Assembly: GCF_030717945.1 (NCBI RefSeq)
Contig: NZ_JAVAIM010000001.1
Location: forward strand, 2,045,131-2,109,130
DNA length: 64,000 bases
Origin: Qipengyuania profundimaris
GTDB lineage: Bacteria > Pseudomonadota > Alphaproteobacteria > Sphingomonadales > Sphingomonadaceae
Direction of reading: 5' to 3'
The notes beneath the pieces are model-generated. The model worked only from the letters and a program-made list of their open reading frames with translations. It was not told where the DNA came from and ran no database searches. Positions 18,125 to 26,511 of the stretch are shown piece after piece. The translations under genes were made by a program, and so were the position numbers. The stretch's first letter is position 1; the number at the start of each line of letters is the position of its first letter.

Positions 18125-18744
18125 TCATCGCCGTCGACGGCCCGACCGCCTCGGGCAAGGGCACCATCGCCAAGGCGCTCGCCGCGCACTTCGGCCTGCC
18201 GCATCTCGACACCGGCCTGCTCTACCGCGCGGTCGGCTACCAATGCGCGCAGGACGGTGGCGAGCCGAACTCGCTGGCCGATGCGCTGGCCGCCTGCGCT
18301 TTCCCCGACAGCCTGCTCGACGACCCCGAACTGCGCAGCGAGGCCGTCGGTGCGCTCGCGAGCAAGGTCTCGGTCCACCCCGCCGTTCGCAAATCCCTGT
18401 ATGAGCGCCAGCGCGCCTTTGCCGAGCAGGACGGCGGCGCGGTGCTCGACGGGCGCGACATCGGCACGGTCATCGCGCCGGAGGCGGACGTAAAGCTGTT
18501 CGTCACTGCCAGCGTCGCCGCGCGTGCCCAGCGCCGCTTCGCGGAGATGCGCTCGCAGGGCCGCGCAGTGACGCTGGAAGACATTACCGCCGACATCGCC
18601 CAGCGCGACGCGCGCGACATGAACCGCGCCGACGCACCGCTCAAGCCGGCCGCCGATGCGCTGATCTTCGACACGACCAATTTCGGTAAGGACGAAGCGA
18701 TCGAAGCCGCGATCGAGGCGGTCACGAGCGCGGCGGAGCGATAG
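18121..18744 (+). CDS. cmk: cytidylate kinase
   Basis: 207 residues from GTG 18121, overlapping the preceding stop. Phosphorylates CMP and dCMP with ATP. Motifs: P-loop DGPTASGKGTIAKAL near the N-terminus, LDTGLLYRAVG (CMP site), LDGRDIGTVI in the middle and RDARDMNRADAPLKPA (lid). Length is normal. The cmk-rpsA order is widely conserved. An in-frame upstream extension to 17806 overlaps aroA and the membrane-protein gene and is rejected. Confidence 0.96.
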   Translation: MIIAVDGPTASGKGTIAKALAAHFGLPHLDTGLLYRAVGYQCAQDGGEPNSLADALAACAFPDSLLDDPELRSEAVGALASKVSVHPAVRKSLYERQRAFAEQDGGAVLDGRDIGTVIAPEADVKLFVTASVAARAQRRFAEMRSQGRAVTLEDITADIAQRDARDMNRADAPLKPAADALIFDTTNFGKDEAIEAAIEAVTSAAER

Positions 18745-19120
18745 CCGCTTTCCTACGGGCGATGCGTCGTGGCAGGACTTGGCCGATGCCATCGTCACGC
18801 CGTCCGAAGTCCAGAAAAACTGTCGCACCGATGGCGCATTTTCGCGCCCGGACTTTTTCCCGCCAGGACAGTGGTCCATGCGGTCCATGTGTAGGAGCGG
18901 CGCCCCTGCAATTCGCTTGCCTTTTACGCCCCTTTCGCCTAAGCGCGCGCCCGTCCAGAACATCAAATGGATCGAACGGACCTTCGCGGCGGCATCCGGC
19001 CTCGCGGAGAACACGGCCCTCTTGCCCCGTACGGCCCGCGCGATGGTGCGCAGGCAGACGGAGAAAGACCCCGGGAAAACCGGTGGCCGGTAGCAAAACG
19101 AACGTCAGGACTACTCACAT
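18745..19120. other. cmk-rpsA intergenic region (376 bases)
   Basis: I find no convincing gene here. Short open frames (for example 18779-19093) have no ribosome site and no recognisable protein. It holds one copy of the 38-base dispersed repeat (18853-18890) and presumably the rpsA promoter and leader, which I cannot pinpoint. Confidence 0.6.
18853..18890. repeat. 38-base dispersed repeat, copy A
   Basis: Matches 35386-35423 at 32 of 38 positions without gaps. Shared blocks: CTTTTTCCC, GGACAGTG and CATGCGGTCCATGT. It lies in the leader region of rpsA. Confidence 0.7.
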
Positions 19121-20824
19121 ATGGCAACTGCAGCCAATCCCACCCGCGCCGATTTCGAAGCGATGCTCAACGAGCAGCTCGGCGGCGCTGACGAAGGCGG
19201 TTTCGAAGGCCGTGTCGTCAAGGGCACCGTCACTTCCGTAGAGAACGGTTTCGCCCTCATCGATGTCGGCCTGAAGAGCGAAGGCCGCGTCGACCTCAAG
19301 GAATTCATGCGCGGCGAAGGCGACGAAGCGCCCAAGACCGGTGACGAAGTCGAAGTCTATGTCGACCGCGTCGAAAACGCCGACGGCGAAGCCATGCTGT
19401 CGCGCGACCGCGCCCGCCGCGAAGCCGCCTGGGACAAGCTGGAAAGCGAGTTCGGCGAAGGCAAGCGTGTCGAAGGCCGCATCTTCGGCCGCGTCAAGGG
19501 TGGCTTCACCGTCGACCTCGACGGCGCCGTGGCCTTCCTGCCCGGCAGCCAGGTGGACATCCGCCCCGTGCGCGACGTCACCCCGCTGATGGACATGGCC
19601 CAGCCCTTCCAGATACTCAAGATGGACCGCCGTCGCGGTAACATCGTCGTCTCGCGCCGTGCGGTTCTGGAAGAGACCCGCGCCGAACAGCGCAGCGAGC
19701 TGATCGACAAGCTGAGCGAGAACGAAGTGATCGACGGCGTGGTGAAGAACATCACCGATTACGGCGCCTTCGTGGACCTCGGCGGTATCGACGGCCTGCT
19801 GCATGTCACCGACATGAGCTACAAGCGCGTCAACCACCCCAGCGAAATGATCGAGATCGGCCAGACCGTGACCGTGCAGATCATCCGCATCAACGAAGAC
19901 ACCCAGCGCATCAGCCTCGGCATGAAGCAGCTGGAATCGGATCCGTGGGATGGCGTTTCGGCCAAGTACCCGGTCGGTATGAAGCTGACGGGCACCGTGA
20001 CCAACATCACCGAATACGGCGCATTCGTCGAAATCGAGCCGGGCATCGAAGGCCTGGTCCACGTCTCGGAAATGAGCTGGACCAAGAAGAACGTCCACCC
20101 GGGCAAGATCGTCTCGACCTCGCAGGAAGTCGAAGTCATGGTCCTCGAAGTGGACAGCGAGAAGCGCCGCATTTCGCTCGGCCTCAAGCAGGCCCAGCGC
20201 AATCCGTGGGAAGAATTCGCAGACAAGCACCCGGTCGGCTCGAAGGTCGAAGGCGAAGTCAAGAACGCCACCGAATTCGGCCTCTTCATCGGCCTCGACG
20301 GCGACGTCGACGGCATGGTCCATATGTCGGACATCGCCTGGGGCATTTCGGGTGAAGACGCCCTCGCCCTGCACCGCAAGGGCGAGCAGGTCGAAGCCGT
20401 CGTGCTCGACGTCGACACCGACAAGGAGCGCATCAGCCTCGGCATGAAGCAGCTCGAAAAGGGTGCGCCGACCGAAGCCGGCGCTTCGGGCAGCCTCCGC
20501 AGGGGCGAAACCGTCACCGTCACCGTTCTCGAAGTCCGCGATGGCGGCCTCGAGGTGCAGGTCGGCGAAGACGGCGCGACCGGCTTCATCAAGCGCAGCG
20601 ACCTCGGCCGCGACCGCGACGAGCAGCGTCCCGACCGCTTCCAGGTCGGCAACAAGGTCGACGCTATGGTCACCGGTTTCGACCGCTCGAAGAAGCCCAA
20701 CTTCTCCATCAAGGCGCGTCAGATCGCCGAAGAGAAGGAAGCGGTTGCCCAGTTCGGTTCGTCGGATTCGGGGGCATCGCTCGGCGACATCCTCGGCGAA
20801 GCGCTGAAGAAGAAGGAAGACTAA
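19121..20824 (+). CDS. rpsA: 30S ribosomal protein S1
   Basis: 567 residues, the usual length for alphaproteobacterial S1. Six S1 RNA-binding repeats can be followed by recurring motifs (VDLGGIDGLLHVTDMS, VEIEPGIEGLVHVSEMSW, IGLDGDVDGMVHMSDIAW, each followed by an RISLG(L/M)KQ segment). S1 binds mRNA leaders and brings them to the 30S subunit. AGGA lies about 13 bases before the ATG. A terminator hairpin follows 29 bases after the stop. Confidence 0.98.
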   Translation: MATAANPTRADFEAMLNEQLGGADEGGFEGRVVKGTVTSVENGFALIDVGLKSEGRVDLKEFMRGEGDEAPKTGDEVEVYVDRVENADGEAMLSRDRARREAAWDKLESEFGEGKRVEGRIFGRVKGGFTVDLDGAVAFLPGSQVDIRPVRDVTPLMDMAQPFQILKMDRRRGNIVVSRRAVLEETRAEQRSELIDKLSENEVIDGVVKNITDYGAFVDLGGIDGLLHVTDMSYKRVNHPSEMIEIGQTVTVQIIRINEDTQRISLGMKQLESDPWDGVSAKYPVGMKLTGTVTNITEYGAFVEIEPGIEGLVHVSEMSWTKKNVHPGKIVSTSQEVEVMVLEVDSEKRRISLGLKQAQRNPWEEFADKHPVGSKVEGEVKNATEFGLFIGLDGDVDGMVHMSDIAWGISGEDALALHRKGEQVEAVVLDVDTDKERISLGMKQLEKGAPTEAGASGSLRRGETVTVTVLEVRDGGLEVQVGEDGATGFIKRSDLGRDRDEQRPDRFQVGNKVDAMVTGFDRSKKPNFSIKARQIAEEKEAVAQFGSSDSGASLGDILGEALKKKED

Positions 20825-20852
20825 GCTCTTCCTTCCCATCTCAGGGTAATCA

Positions 20853-20893
20853 GGAAGGCCCGCTTGCTCATCTGAGCAGGCGGGCCTTTCCTA
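20853..20893 (+). terminator. rho-independent terminator after rpsA
   Basis: Hairpin pairing GGAAGGCCCGC-TGCTCA with TGAGCA-GCGGGCCTTTCC across a 2-base apex and one mismatch, ending in CCTTTCCTAG. It sits between rpsA and gloB on the same strand. Confidence 0.8.
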
Positions 20894-20922
20894 GTTGGGC
20901 CGGGCGTCCTACACTCCCGGCC

Positions 20923-21678
20923 ATGCTGCAAGTTCACCAGTTCCCGTGCCTGTCCGACAATTACGGCTTCCTCCTCCACGATCCCGACAGCGGAGAGACC
21001 GCTGCGATCGATACGCCCGATGGCGAGGAGTATCTGAAACAGGCCGAGGCCAAAGGCTGGCGGATTACGCAGATCTGGAACACGCATTGGCATCCGGACC
21101 ATGCGGGCGGAAACAAGGGCATCGTCGAGGCGACAGGCGCGACGGTTATCGCCCCGCAGGAGGTCGACAAGCTCAGCCCGATCGACCGCGTGGTCGGCAA
21201 TGGCGACAGCGTCTCGCTGGGCGAATGGACTGCGCGCGTGATCGACGTGTCGGGCCACACGAACGGCCACATCGCCTATCACCTTGCCGATGCCGACATG
21301 GCCTTCGTCGGCGACAGCGTGTTCGCGCTGGGATGCGGACGCATGTTCGAAGGCGATGCGGAGCAGTTCTGGAACAGCCTAGACCGGATCAGGCAGCTAC
21401 CGGAGAACACCCAGCTCTATTGTGCGCACGAATACACCGCAGCGAATGCCAAGTTCGCGCTGCATGCCGATCCCGACAATGCCGAATTGCGGCTCTACGC
21501 CGCGCAGGTCGAGGAAAAGCGCGCCAAGGACGAGCCGACCGTGCCGACGGTGCTTTCGCGCGAGCTGGAGACCAACCCTTTCCTGCGCGCCGACGACCGC
21601 GCCATGCGCGACCGCTGGGGCGGCAGCAGTCCGGCAGAAACCTTTGCGGCCCTGCGCGCGGCGAAGGACAGTTTCTAA
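20923..21678 (+). CDS. gloB: hydroxyacylglutathione hydrolase (glyoxalase II)
   Basis: 251 residues, metallo-beta-lactamase fold. THWHPDHAGG gives the HxHxDH dinuclear metal site near residue 55; further ligands are SGHTNGH, the FVGDSVFALGCGR region (Asp) and CAHEYT (His). The C-terminal domain with ELETNPFLRADD is the glutathione-thioester-binding part specific to GloB. It hydrolyses S-lactoylglutathione to lactate and glutathione in methylglyoxal detoxification. A quinone reductase gene follows 4 bases after its stop. Confidence 0.94.
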   Translation: MLQVHQFPCLSDNYGFLLHDPDSGETAAIDTPDGEEYLKQAEAKGWRITQIWNTHWHPDHAGGNKGIVEATGATVIAPQEVDKLSPIDRVVGNGDSVSLGEWTARVIDVSGHTNGHIAYHLADADMAFVGDSVFALGCGRMFEGDAEQFWNSLDRIRQLPENTQLYCAHEYTAANAKFALHADPDNAELRLYAAQVEEKRAKDEPTVPTVLSRELETNPFLRADDRAMRDRWGGSSPAETFAALRAAKDSF

Positions 21679-21682
21679 GACG

Positions 21683-22657
21683 ATGCGGGCGCTCGAAGTC
21701 AGCGCGCTGTTCGACGACCTGTCCGGCGTCGCGCTGGTGGAGCGGGAGCGGCCCTCACCTCAGCCCGGCGAGGTTCTGGTCCGCGTGCGTGCGGCCTCGC
21801 TCAACTATCCCGACCTGCTAATGACGCAGGGCAAGTACCAGTTCAAACCAGAGCTTCCGTTCGTGTCCGGCCTCGAAATGGCAGGCGAGATCGTCGAGGC
21901 TGGCCCGGACAGCGGGTTCGCGGTCGGCGACCGGGTGATGGGCGGCGCGAAGACGGGCGCCTTCGCCGACTATGTCGCCCTTCCCGCCAAATCGCTGCGA
22001 GCCGTGCCCGAGGGGCTGGATTTCGGCCAAGCTGCGGCGATGGGCGCGGCTTATCACACCGCTTATGTCGCGCTGGTTGAATTGGGCGGTCTGGAGGCCG
22101 GACAATCGGTCCTGGTTCACGGTGCGAGCGGTGGAGTGGGCCTTGCGGCCTGCGATCTTGCGAAGGCGCTCGGTGCACGGGTGATTGCTGCAACCCACCG
22201 CGAGGACAAGATCGAACCGCTCGAGCGCATTGTGCAGCCCGAGGCTGTGATCCTCAACACCGGCCGGTTCCGCGAACAGGTCGCCAAATTGACCGACGGG
22301 CGGCTGTGCGACCTCGTTTACGATCCCGTCGGCGGCGATGTGTTCGACGAGAGCACGCGATGCGTCACCTTCGGCGGCAAGCTGCTTGTGATCGGCTTCG
22401 TATCAGGTCGCATTCCCGAAATCGCGGTCAACATTCCGCTGATGAAGGGCTTCTCCGTCGTCGGAGCCCGCGCCGGGGAATACGCGCGACGCTTCCCCGA
22501 CCGCGCCCAGCGCATTGCCGCGGAGGTCGACCGGCTCGCCAGCGCCGGCGCAATCACCCCGCATATCGACCGGACCCTGCCCTTGGAGGATTGGCGCAAG
22601 GCATTCGAGGCCATGCAGCGAGGCGAGATCATCGGGAAAGTCGTGCTCGAACCCTGA
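21683..22657 (+). CDS. NADPH:quinone oxidoreductase family protein (zinc-free MDR)
   Basis: 324 residues from ATG 21683, four bases after gloB. Medium-chain dehydrogenase/reductase of the QOR group: SLNYPDLLM near the N-terminus, FVSGLEMAGEIVEAG, and the Rossmann motif HGASGGVGLAACDLAK. It lacks the cysteine ligands of zinc alcohol dehydrogenases. The family reduces quinones or enones with NADPH; pairing with gloB suggests electrophile detoxification (inference). Ends at the convergent terminator shared with the atp genes. Confidence 0.9.
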   Translation: MRALEVSALFDDLSGVALVERERPSPQPGEVLVRVRAASLNYPDLLMTQGKYQFKPELPFVSGLEMAGEIVEAGPDSGFAVGDRVMGGAKTGAFADYVALPAKSLRAVPEGLDFGQAAAMGAAYHTAYVALVELGGLEAGQSVLVHGASGGVGLAACDLAKALGARVIAATHREDKIEPLERIVQPEAVILNTGRFREQVAKLTDGRLCDLVYDPVGGDVFDESTRCVTFGGKLLVIGFVSGRIPEIAVNIPLMKGFSVVGARAGEYARRFPDRAQRIAAEVDRLASAGAITPHIDRTLPLEDWRKAFEAMQRGEIIGKVVLEP

Positions 22658-22669
22658 GCGGAATCAGAA

Positions 22670-22693
22670 AGGGCGGCCCCGCGGGACCGCCCT
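22670..22693 (-). terminator. convergent terminator between quinone reductase and atp operon
   Basis: Stem AGGGCGG/CCGCCCT extended by CCC/GGG across a mismatch. On the minus strand it is followed by TTTCTG, which suits the end of the atp operon; on the plus strand by CTCG. Confidence 0.7.
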
Positions 22694-22721
22694 CTCGAAA
22701 GTCAGTATTGCGACGGGGCGA

Positions 22722-23288
22722 TCAGATCCCCGCGATCACCTTGTCGGCCAGCGCGCGATCGGCTTCGGCGTCGTGCTTCTCGGCGATCAGCTTGCGGCTC
22801 GCCTGCGTGGCGGCAGTCACCGCACGGTTGCGGACGTCCTCGACCGCCTCGCGCTCGGCAGCGGCGATCTTGTCTTCGGCCATGCGCTTGCGGCGCTCGA
22901 CCATCGCCTTGCTGTCTTCCTCGGCTTTAACGAGCAGAGCATCGGCTTCGTGCTGGGCATTTTCCAGCATGGCCTCTGCATCCTTCTCGGCGCTGGCGAT
23001 CTTGGCGGCATATTCGTCGCGCAGCGCCTCGGCTTCGGCGCGAAGCTGCTTGGCTTCGTCGAGCTGTTCCTTGATCGCGGCGATCTTGCCGTCGAGGCCG
23101 CCCGCGATGGTCTTGTGCACCTTGGCGCCGAACAGGGCGATCAGGATCAGGACCAGCATCGAGATCGAGACCCACTGATAGGGCTCAAGGCCCCACAGCG
23201 AGGGTTCGGAATGCTTGGCAGCACCCGCATCGACTTCGACGACCGCTTCGGGCTCGCCCGTGGTCAGCGGCTGGGGAGTGTTAGCCAT
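22722..23288 (-). CDS. atpF: F0F1 ATP synthase subunit b
   Basis: 188 residues. A short Glu/Pro-rich N-terminus precedes a single membrane helix (WVSISMLVLILIALFGA, residues about 39-55), then a long charged coiled coil rich in Ala, Glu and Lys through the peripheral stalk. Overlaps the start of the preceding b' gene's end by 8 bases. Having separate b and b' genes is normal for Alphaproteobacteria. The F1 genes are not in the window. Confidence 0.9.
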   Translation of the reverse strand: MANTPQPLTTGEPEAVVEVDAGAAKHSEPSLWGLEPYQWVSISMLVLILIALFGAKVHKTIAGGLDGKIAAIKEQLDEAKQLRAEAEALRDEYAAKIASAEKDAEAMLENAQHEADALLVKAEEDSKAMVERRKRMAEDKIAAAEREAVEDVRNRAVTAATQASRKLIAEKHDAEADRALADKVIAGI

Positions 23289-23775
23289 GGGTCATGGCCT
23301 CCTTCACGGCCTTGGCAGCGGTCGGCTTGGTTACCTTCACGCCCGCAAGGGTGGCGACGATGTCCTGCGCCGCTTCGACCGCAACCGATTCCACTTCCGT
23401 CAGCGCGGCAGTGCGCGCTTCGGCGATGCGGGTTTCGGCATCGGCCAGCTTCTTGTCGAGCCGGGTCTGCGCAGCTTTCAGCCGACTTTCGGACTTGGCG
23501 GCCGCCTCGTCCTTGGCTTTGGCAACGATCGCCTGCGCCGCAGCACGGTTTTCGTTTTCCTTGACCCGCCAGGCTTCTTCCTCGGCGTCGGCCGCGTCGC
23601 GCGCGGCCTTGGCAGCAGCCAGGTCGCCCGAGATCTGCGAGTCGCGCTGGGCAACCGTGTCCATCACCTTGGGCACCATGCCCCGGCCGATGACGAAGAA
23701 GGTAATGCCGAAGAAGATCAGCAGCCAGAAGACCTGGCTGGACCATGTTTCGGCAAGCTGTGCTATCTGTGGCAT
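23281..23775 (-). CDS. atpF': F0F1 ATP synthase subunit b'
   Basis: 164 residues. One N-terminal membrane helix (SQVFWLLIFFGITFFVIGRGMVPKV) followed by an alanine-rich charged coiled coil, MDTVAQRDSQISGDLAAAKAARD onward in character. The order after subunit c, and the conserved LIFFGITFF helix, identify b' rather than b. It forms the peripheral stalk heterodimer with subunit b. Confidence 0.9.
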   Translation of the reverse strand: MPQIAQLAETWSSQVFWLLIFFGITFFVIGRGMVPKVMDTVAQRDSQISGDLAAAKAARDAADAEEEAWRVKENENRAAAQAIVAKAKDEAAAKSESRLKAAQTRLDKKLADAETRIAEARTAALTEVESVAVEAAQDIVATLAGVKVTKPTAAKAVKEAMTHG

Positions 23776-23860
23776 GTCAGCTCTCGATTAGCGGGACCGC
23801 AAGAAATCATGCGGCCGGTCGGTGCTCTTGCGCCGACCGGCCGGATCGATCCGTTTCGTC

Positions 23861-24088
23861 TTAGGCGACGAAGATTAGGATCATGGCAACGACGAACGAC
23901 AGCAGGCCGAGAAGCTCGGCAGCGGCGAAGCCGATGAACAGGCGGCCCTGCTGGCCGTCGGCAGCGCCGGGATTGCGCAGCGCGCTTTCGAGGAACGAAC
24001 CGAAGACGTTACCCACACCGATGGCGGCCATGCCGGCACCGATTGCAGCGAGACCGGCACCGACCATCTTGGCAGCTTCAAATTCCAT
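23861..24088 (-). CDS. atpE: F0F1 ATP synthase subunit c
   Basis: 75 residues starting at 24088 with AAAGGAG 6-7 bases upstream; the longer frame from 24148 overlaps atpB and lacks a site. Two membrane helices separated by a polar loop (RNPGAADGQQGR). The second helix GFAAAELLGLLSFVVAMILIF carries the proton-binding glutamate. It forms the rotor ring. Confidence 0.97.
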   Translation of the reverse strand: MEFEAAKMVGAGLAAIGAGMAAIGVGNVFGSFLESALRNPGAADGQQGRLFIGFAAAELLGLLSFVVAMILIFVA

Positions 24089-24128
24089 GACAAACTCCTT
24101 TGGGAAAACAGATAATTGCGTTGAAGAC

Positions 24129-24917
24129 TTAGTGAAGATGCTCTGCATCGTTGATGTAGAGCGAGGTCAGCAGGGCGAAGACATATGCCTGGATGCCTGC
24201 GACCAGAATTTCGAGGGCGCTGATGCCGATCATCAGGATGAAGCTCGGCAGGCCGACGAGGGCGCCGAAGCCGAGGCCCGCATTGGTGCCGTCGATCACG
24301 AAGCTCGACAGCACTTTCAGCAGCACGTGACCCGCCATCATGGCGACGAACAGACGCAGCGCGAGGCTGAAGGGGCGCACCATGAAGGAAATGAACTCGA
24401 TCGGCGCGATCACCGGGACCATCGGCAGCGGCGTGCCGTGCGGCACGAACAGGCTGAAGAAATGCAGCCCGTGCTTCCAGAAGCCGACCAACAGGACGAT
24501 CGAGAAGCTGATGATCGCCAGCACACCGGTGACGGTGAAATGGCTGGTGAAGGTGAACGGATGAATGCCGACGATGCCGAGCGGGAGAAGGCCCAGCAGG
24601 TTCGCGACCAGGATGAACATGAACAGGCTGAAGACATAGGGCACGTACTTGCGCCCTTCCTTGCCGATGTTCGCTTCCAGCATGTTGTCGATGAAGCCGG
24701 TGAAGGTTTCCACCATCATCTGCCAGCGACCGGGCACCAGCTCGCGCTTCATGCCGCCGAGCACGAAGAGGAACAGCACCACGACGGTGACCAGCATCCA
24801 CATCGCGCTGTTGGTGAAGGCGATGTTGAAGCCGGCGAGTTCCCAGCCCTGCGTGCCCGCGATCGGTTCGATCGCGAACTGCTTCATCGGATCGACTTTG
24901 GCCTGTTCGGCTGCCAC
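24129..24917 (-). CDS. atpB: F0F1 ATP synthase subunit a
   Basis: 262 residues, five or six hydrophobic helices. The conserved proton-channel helix PFSLALRLFVAMMAGHVLL contains the essential arginine. N-terminus AAEQAKVDPMKQFAIEP is like other sphingomonad subunits a. It lies between atpI and atpE. Confidence 0.97.
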   Translation of the reverse strand: MAAEQAKVDPMKQFAIEPIAGTQGWELAGFNIAFTNSAMWMLVTVVVLFLFVLGGMKRELVPGRWQMMVETFTGFIDNMLEANIGKEGRKYVPYVFSLFMFILVANLLGLLPLGIVGIHPFTFTSHFTVTGVLAIISFSIVLLVGFWKHGLHFFSLFVPHGTPLPMVPVIAPIEFISFMVRPFSLALRLFVAMMAGHVLLKVLSSFVIDGTNAGLGFGALVGLPSFILMIGISALEILVAGIQAYVFALLTSLYINDAEHLH

Positions 24918-24970
24918 GTCTAAGTGTCCTCAAGTCCTATGAACAGCGCCCCGAAATCCCGCTTGCGGGA

Positions 24971-25291
24971 TCATTCATCGGGGCGCTTGTTTGCCGCGCG
25001 GATAATGTTCCTGAAGGCCACGATTATCCCGAGGAACAATCCCACCAACAGACCCCAGGGCGATGTGCCGGCAAACCAGTCTACGGTCCACCCGATCACC
25101 GCGCCGCCGAGAATACCGCCCAGAAGGTCAGCCAATACCCGGTTGCCGGAGCGATAATTCGCATCCGCACCTGACATTTTCGGCTGGTTACGCTGATTTT
25201 CGCGCTGCTGGGCGGCATTGAGCCGCTGTTCCAGCGCGTCGATCCGCGCATCCTCCTCGATGGTCTCTCGTGCAGGCTTGTCGTCGCTCAT
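24971..25291 (-). CDS. atpI: AtpZ/AtpI family protein
   Basis: 106 residues. A charged N-terminal half (DARIDALEQRLNAAQQRENQRNQ) is followed by two hydrophobic helices, VLADLLGGILGGAVIGWTVDWFA and PWGLLVGLFLGIIVAFRNI, typical of the small AtpZ/AtpI assembly proteins at the head of atp operons. Role in c-ring assembly or Mg2+/Ca2+ transport is known for relatives. First gene of the operon behind the promoter at 25355-25383; AAGGAG is the ribosome site. Confidence 0.88.
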   Translation of the reverse strand: MSDDKPARETIEEDARIDALEQRLNAAQQRENQRNQPKMSGADANYRSGNRVLADLLGGILGGAVIGWTVDWFAGTSPWGLLVGLFLGIIVAFRNIIRAANKRPDE

Positions 25292-25354
25292 GCCAGGCTC
25301 CTTTGAAGGGGGTTGCGCGGCACGGGCACGGACTTGCCCGCCGAGGGCGCCGCC

Positions 25355-25383
25355 CCCTTAGAAGGGGGGCATTGGGGAGTCAA
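25355..25383 (-). promoter_or_regulatory. sigma-70-type promoter of the atp operon
   Basis: On the minus strand TTGACT (25383-25378) is followed by a 17-base spacer and TAAGGG (25360-25355), about 65 bases before the atpI start. The -35 is near consensus; the -10 is weak and lies in a C/G-rich inverted repeat. Confidence 0.5.
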
Positions 25384-25400
25384 CATGAAGAGGGTGTTAT

Positions 25401-25826
25401 TCAGTCCCTCTTCTCGCTTCTCCAGACCCAACGCCAATCTTCCCGCCGATGGGTCCATGCGAACCAAGCGATGAAGCCGTACAGCGCGATGAAGGGCAGG
25501 TTTAGCAAGTCCTCCCAAGACCAGGGCGTTTTTCCCCAAAGAGGGTCGCCGATATAGGCTTGGGTCAAGGCAACGAGCAAAGCATCTACAAAAAGAAAAC
25601 CAATAACCGACGACGTTATTGCGATAGCCAACCATCGATCGGCGGATCTCAAGAAGGGGGCTGCCAGATAGAGGCAAAGGCCGAACATCGCATTCCGCGT
25701 CGGCGTCGCGCTGTAGTGAGATGCATAGCTAAGCTCAGGATCAAAAAGAAGCGCGCCAAATAGCAGAGCGACATAGAGCCAGCTGAGCCCGTAAGCTAAG
25801 ATGAAATATCGCGGCGGCCCGACCAC
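25401..25826 (-). CDS. hypothetical membrane protein
   Basis: 141 residues from GTG 25826. Four hydrophobic segments (YFILAYGLSWLYVALLFGALLF; AMFGLCLYLAAPFL; WLAIAITSSVIGFLFVDALLVAL; FIALYGFIAWFAW), a C-terminal Trp/Arg-rich end (WRWVWRSEKRD). No family recognised. Base composition is visibly less GC-rich than the neighbours. It lies between ydbL and the atp operon on the same strand, and its 3' end is close to the atp promoter. Confidence 0.65.
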   Translation of the reverse strand: MVGPPRYFILAYGLSWLYVALLFGALLFDPELSYASHYSATPTRNAMFGLCLYLAAPFLRSADRWLAIAITSSVIGFLFVDALLVALTQAYIGDPLWGKTPWSWEDLLNLPFIALYGFIAWFAWTHRREDWRWVWRSEKRD

Positions 25827-25843
25827 CTAGTATACGGCCGCCA

Positions 25844-26248
25844 TCAAGGACAACGCGCGTCCCGCATGGGTGGTGCGCTCGTGCGGGTTTCCCAGCTACC
25901 GCTAGGCGCCTGATACTTCTCGCCCGGTGCAGTCGCGAGGATCGCCTGGCAGCCGGCGGTCAGTGCATACTCTTCCAGCGTCGCATTGGTCGCCTTTGCG
26001 CGCTCGGCGTAAACCGCGCGGCGCTTGATGTTGATGTCGTTGACGAGGCGCTGGAGTTCCGGCGTGCTCGCACCGACGATGCCGAGGTAGCCGTCCATCT
26101 TCTCGCCCACCTGCCCGGCGGAACGCGCTGCGGCATAGGCGGGATCGCGCTGGGCGAAGGCCGGGGTCGCGAAACCGCCGATGGCGGTCGCGATCGCGAC
26201 GCCTGCCAGCAGGCCCTTGGAAATTCGCTTGGTCATCATGTCACCCAT
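25844..26248 (-). CDS. ydbL: YdbL family (DUF1318) periplasmic protein
   Basis: 134 residues from ATG 26248, which shares its A with the TGA of ynbE (TGATG); ATG 26239 or 26236 would also open the signal peptide MTKRISKGLLAGVA...AFA. After the signal peptide come QVGEKMDGYLGIV, LVNDINIKRRAVYAERA and a C-terminal region with two cysteines. The motif INIKRRAVYAERA is the DUF1318 signature. In E. coli YdbL is a chaperone-like partner of the YdbH-YnbE lipid bridge. Confidence 0.85.
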   Translation of the reverse strand: MGDMMTKRISKGLLAGVAIATAIGGFATPAFAQRDPAYAAARSAGQVGEKMDGYLGIVGASTPELQRLVNDINIKRRAVYAERAKATNATLEEYALTAGCQAILATAPGEKYQAPSGSWETRTSAPPMRDARCP

Positions 26249-26511
26249 CAGAAAATATCCGCATTCTCTTCGATCGTATTGCCCGCGTCTTCCGCCAGGC
26301 GATAAATCACTTCCTGCCGGATGTTGACATTGAGCTCGATCACGATCGGCTCTTCGGGCGCATTCACCGTGATGCATCCGGCCAGACCGAGCGGAACGAG
26401 CGCTACCGCCGCCATCCGTGCGAACCTGCGTGCTTTGCAATCCCCCTGCATGGCAAGGCTTGTCGCAGCGCGCGCGCGGTCCGTCAATTTGCCGTTTGTC
26501 ATAGCGCTCAT
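26248..26511 (-). CDS. ynbE: YnbE-like outer-membrane lipoprotein
   Basis: 87 residues from ATG 26511, whose ATGA overlaps the ydbH stop; ATG 26502 is an alternative. The signal peptide ends at LAGC (Cys about residue 46 of this reading, so a later start is possible), followed by ITVNAPEEPIVIELNVNIRQEV, the core of the YnbE family. In E. coli YnbE is an outer-membrane lipoprotein whose short strand segment docks onto YdbH. Between ydbH and ydbL with overlaps on both sides. Confidence 0.85.
   Translation of the reverse strand: MSAMTNGKLTDRARAATSLAMQGDCKARRFARMAAVALVPLGLAGCITVNAPEEPIVIELNVNIRQEVIYRLAEDAGNTIEENADIF

Noticed and set aside
18779..19093. 104-residue frame in the cmk-rpsA gap
   Set aside because: Passes through the dispersed repeat, has no ribosome site and no family likeness.
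19115..20839. 574-residue open frame antisense to rpsA
   Set aside because: Exactly mirrors the S1 coding frame, a codon-bias artefact; the plus-strand protein is unmistakably S1.
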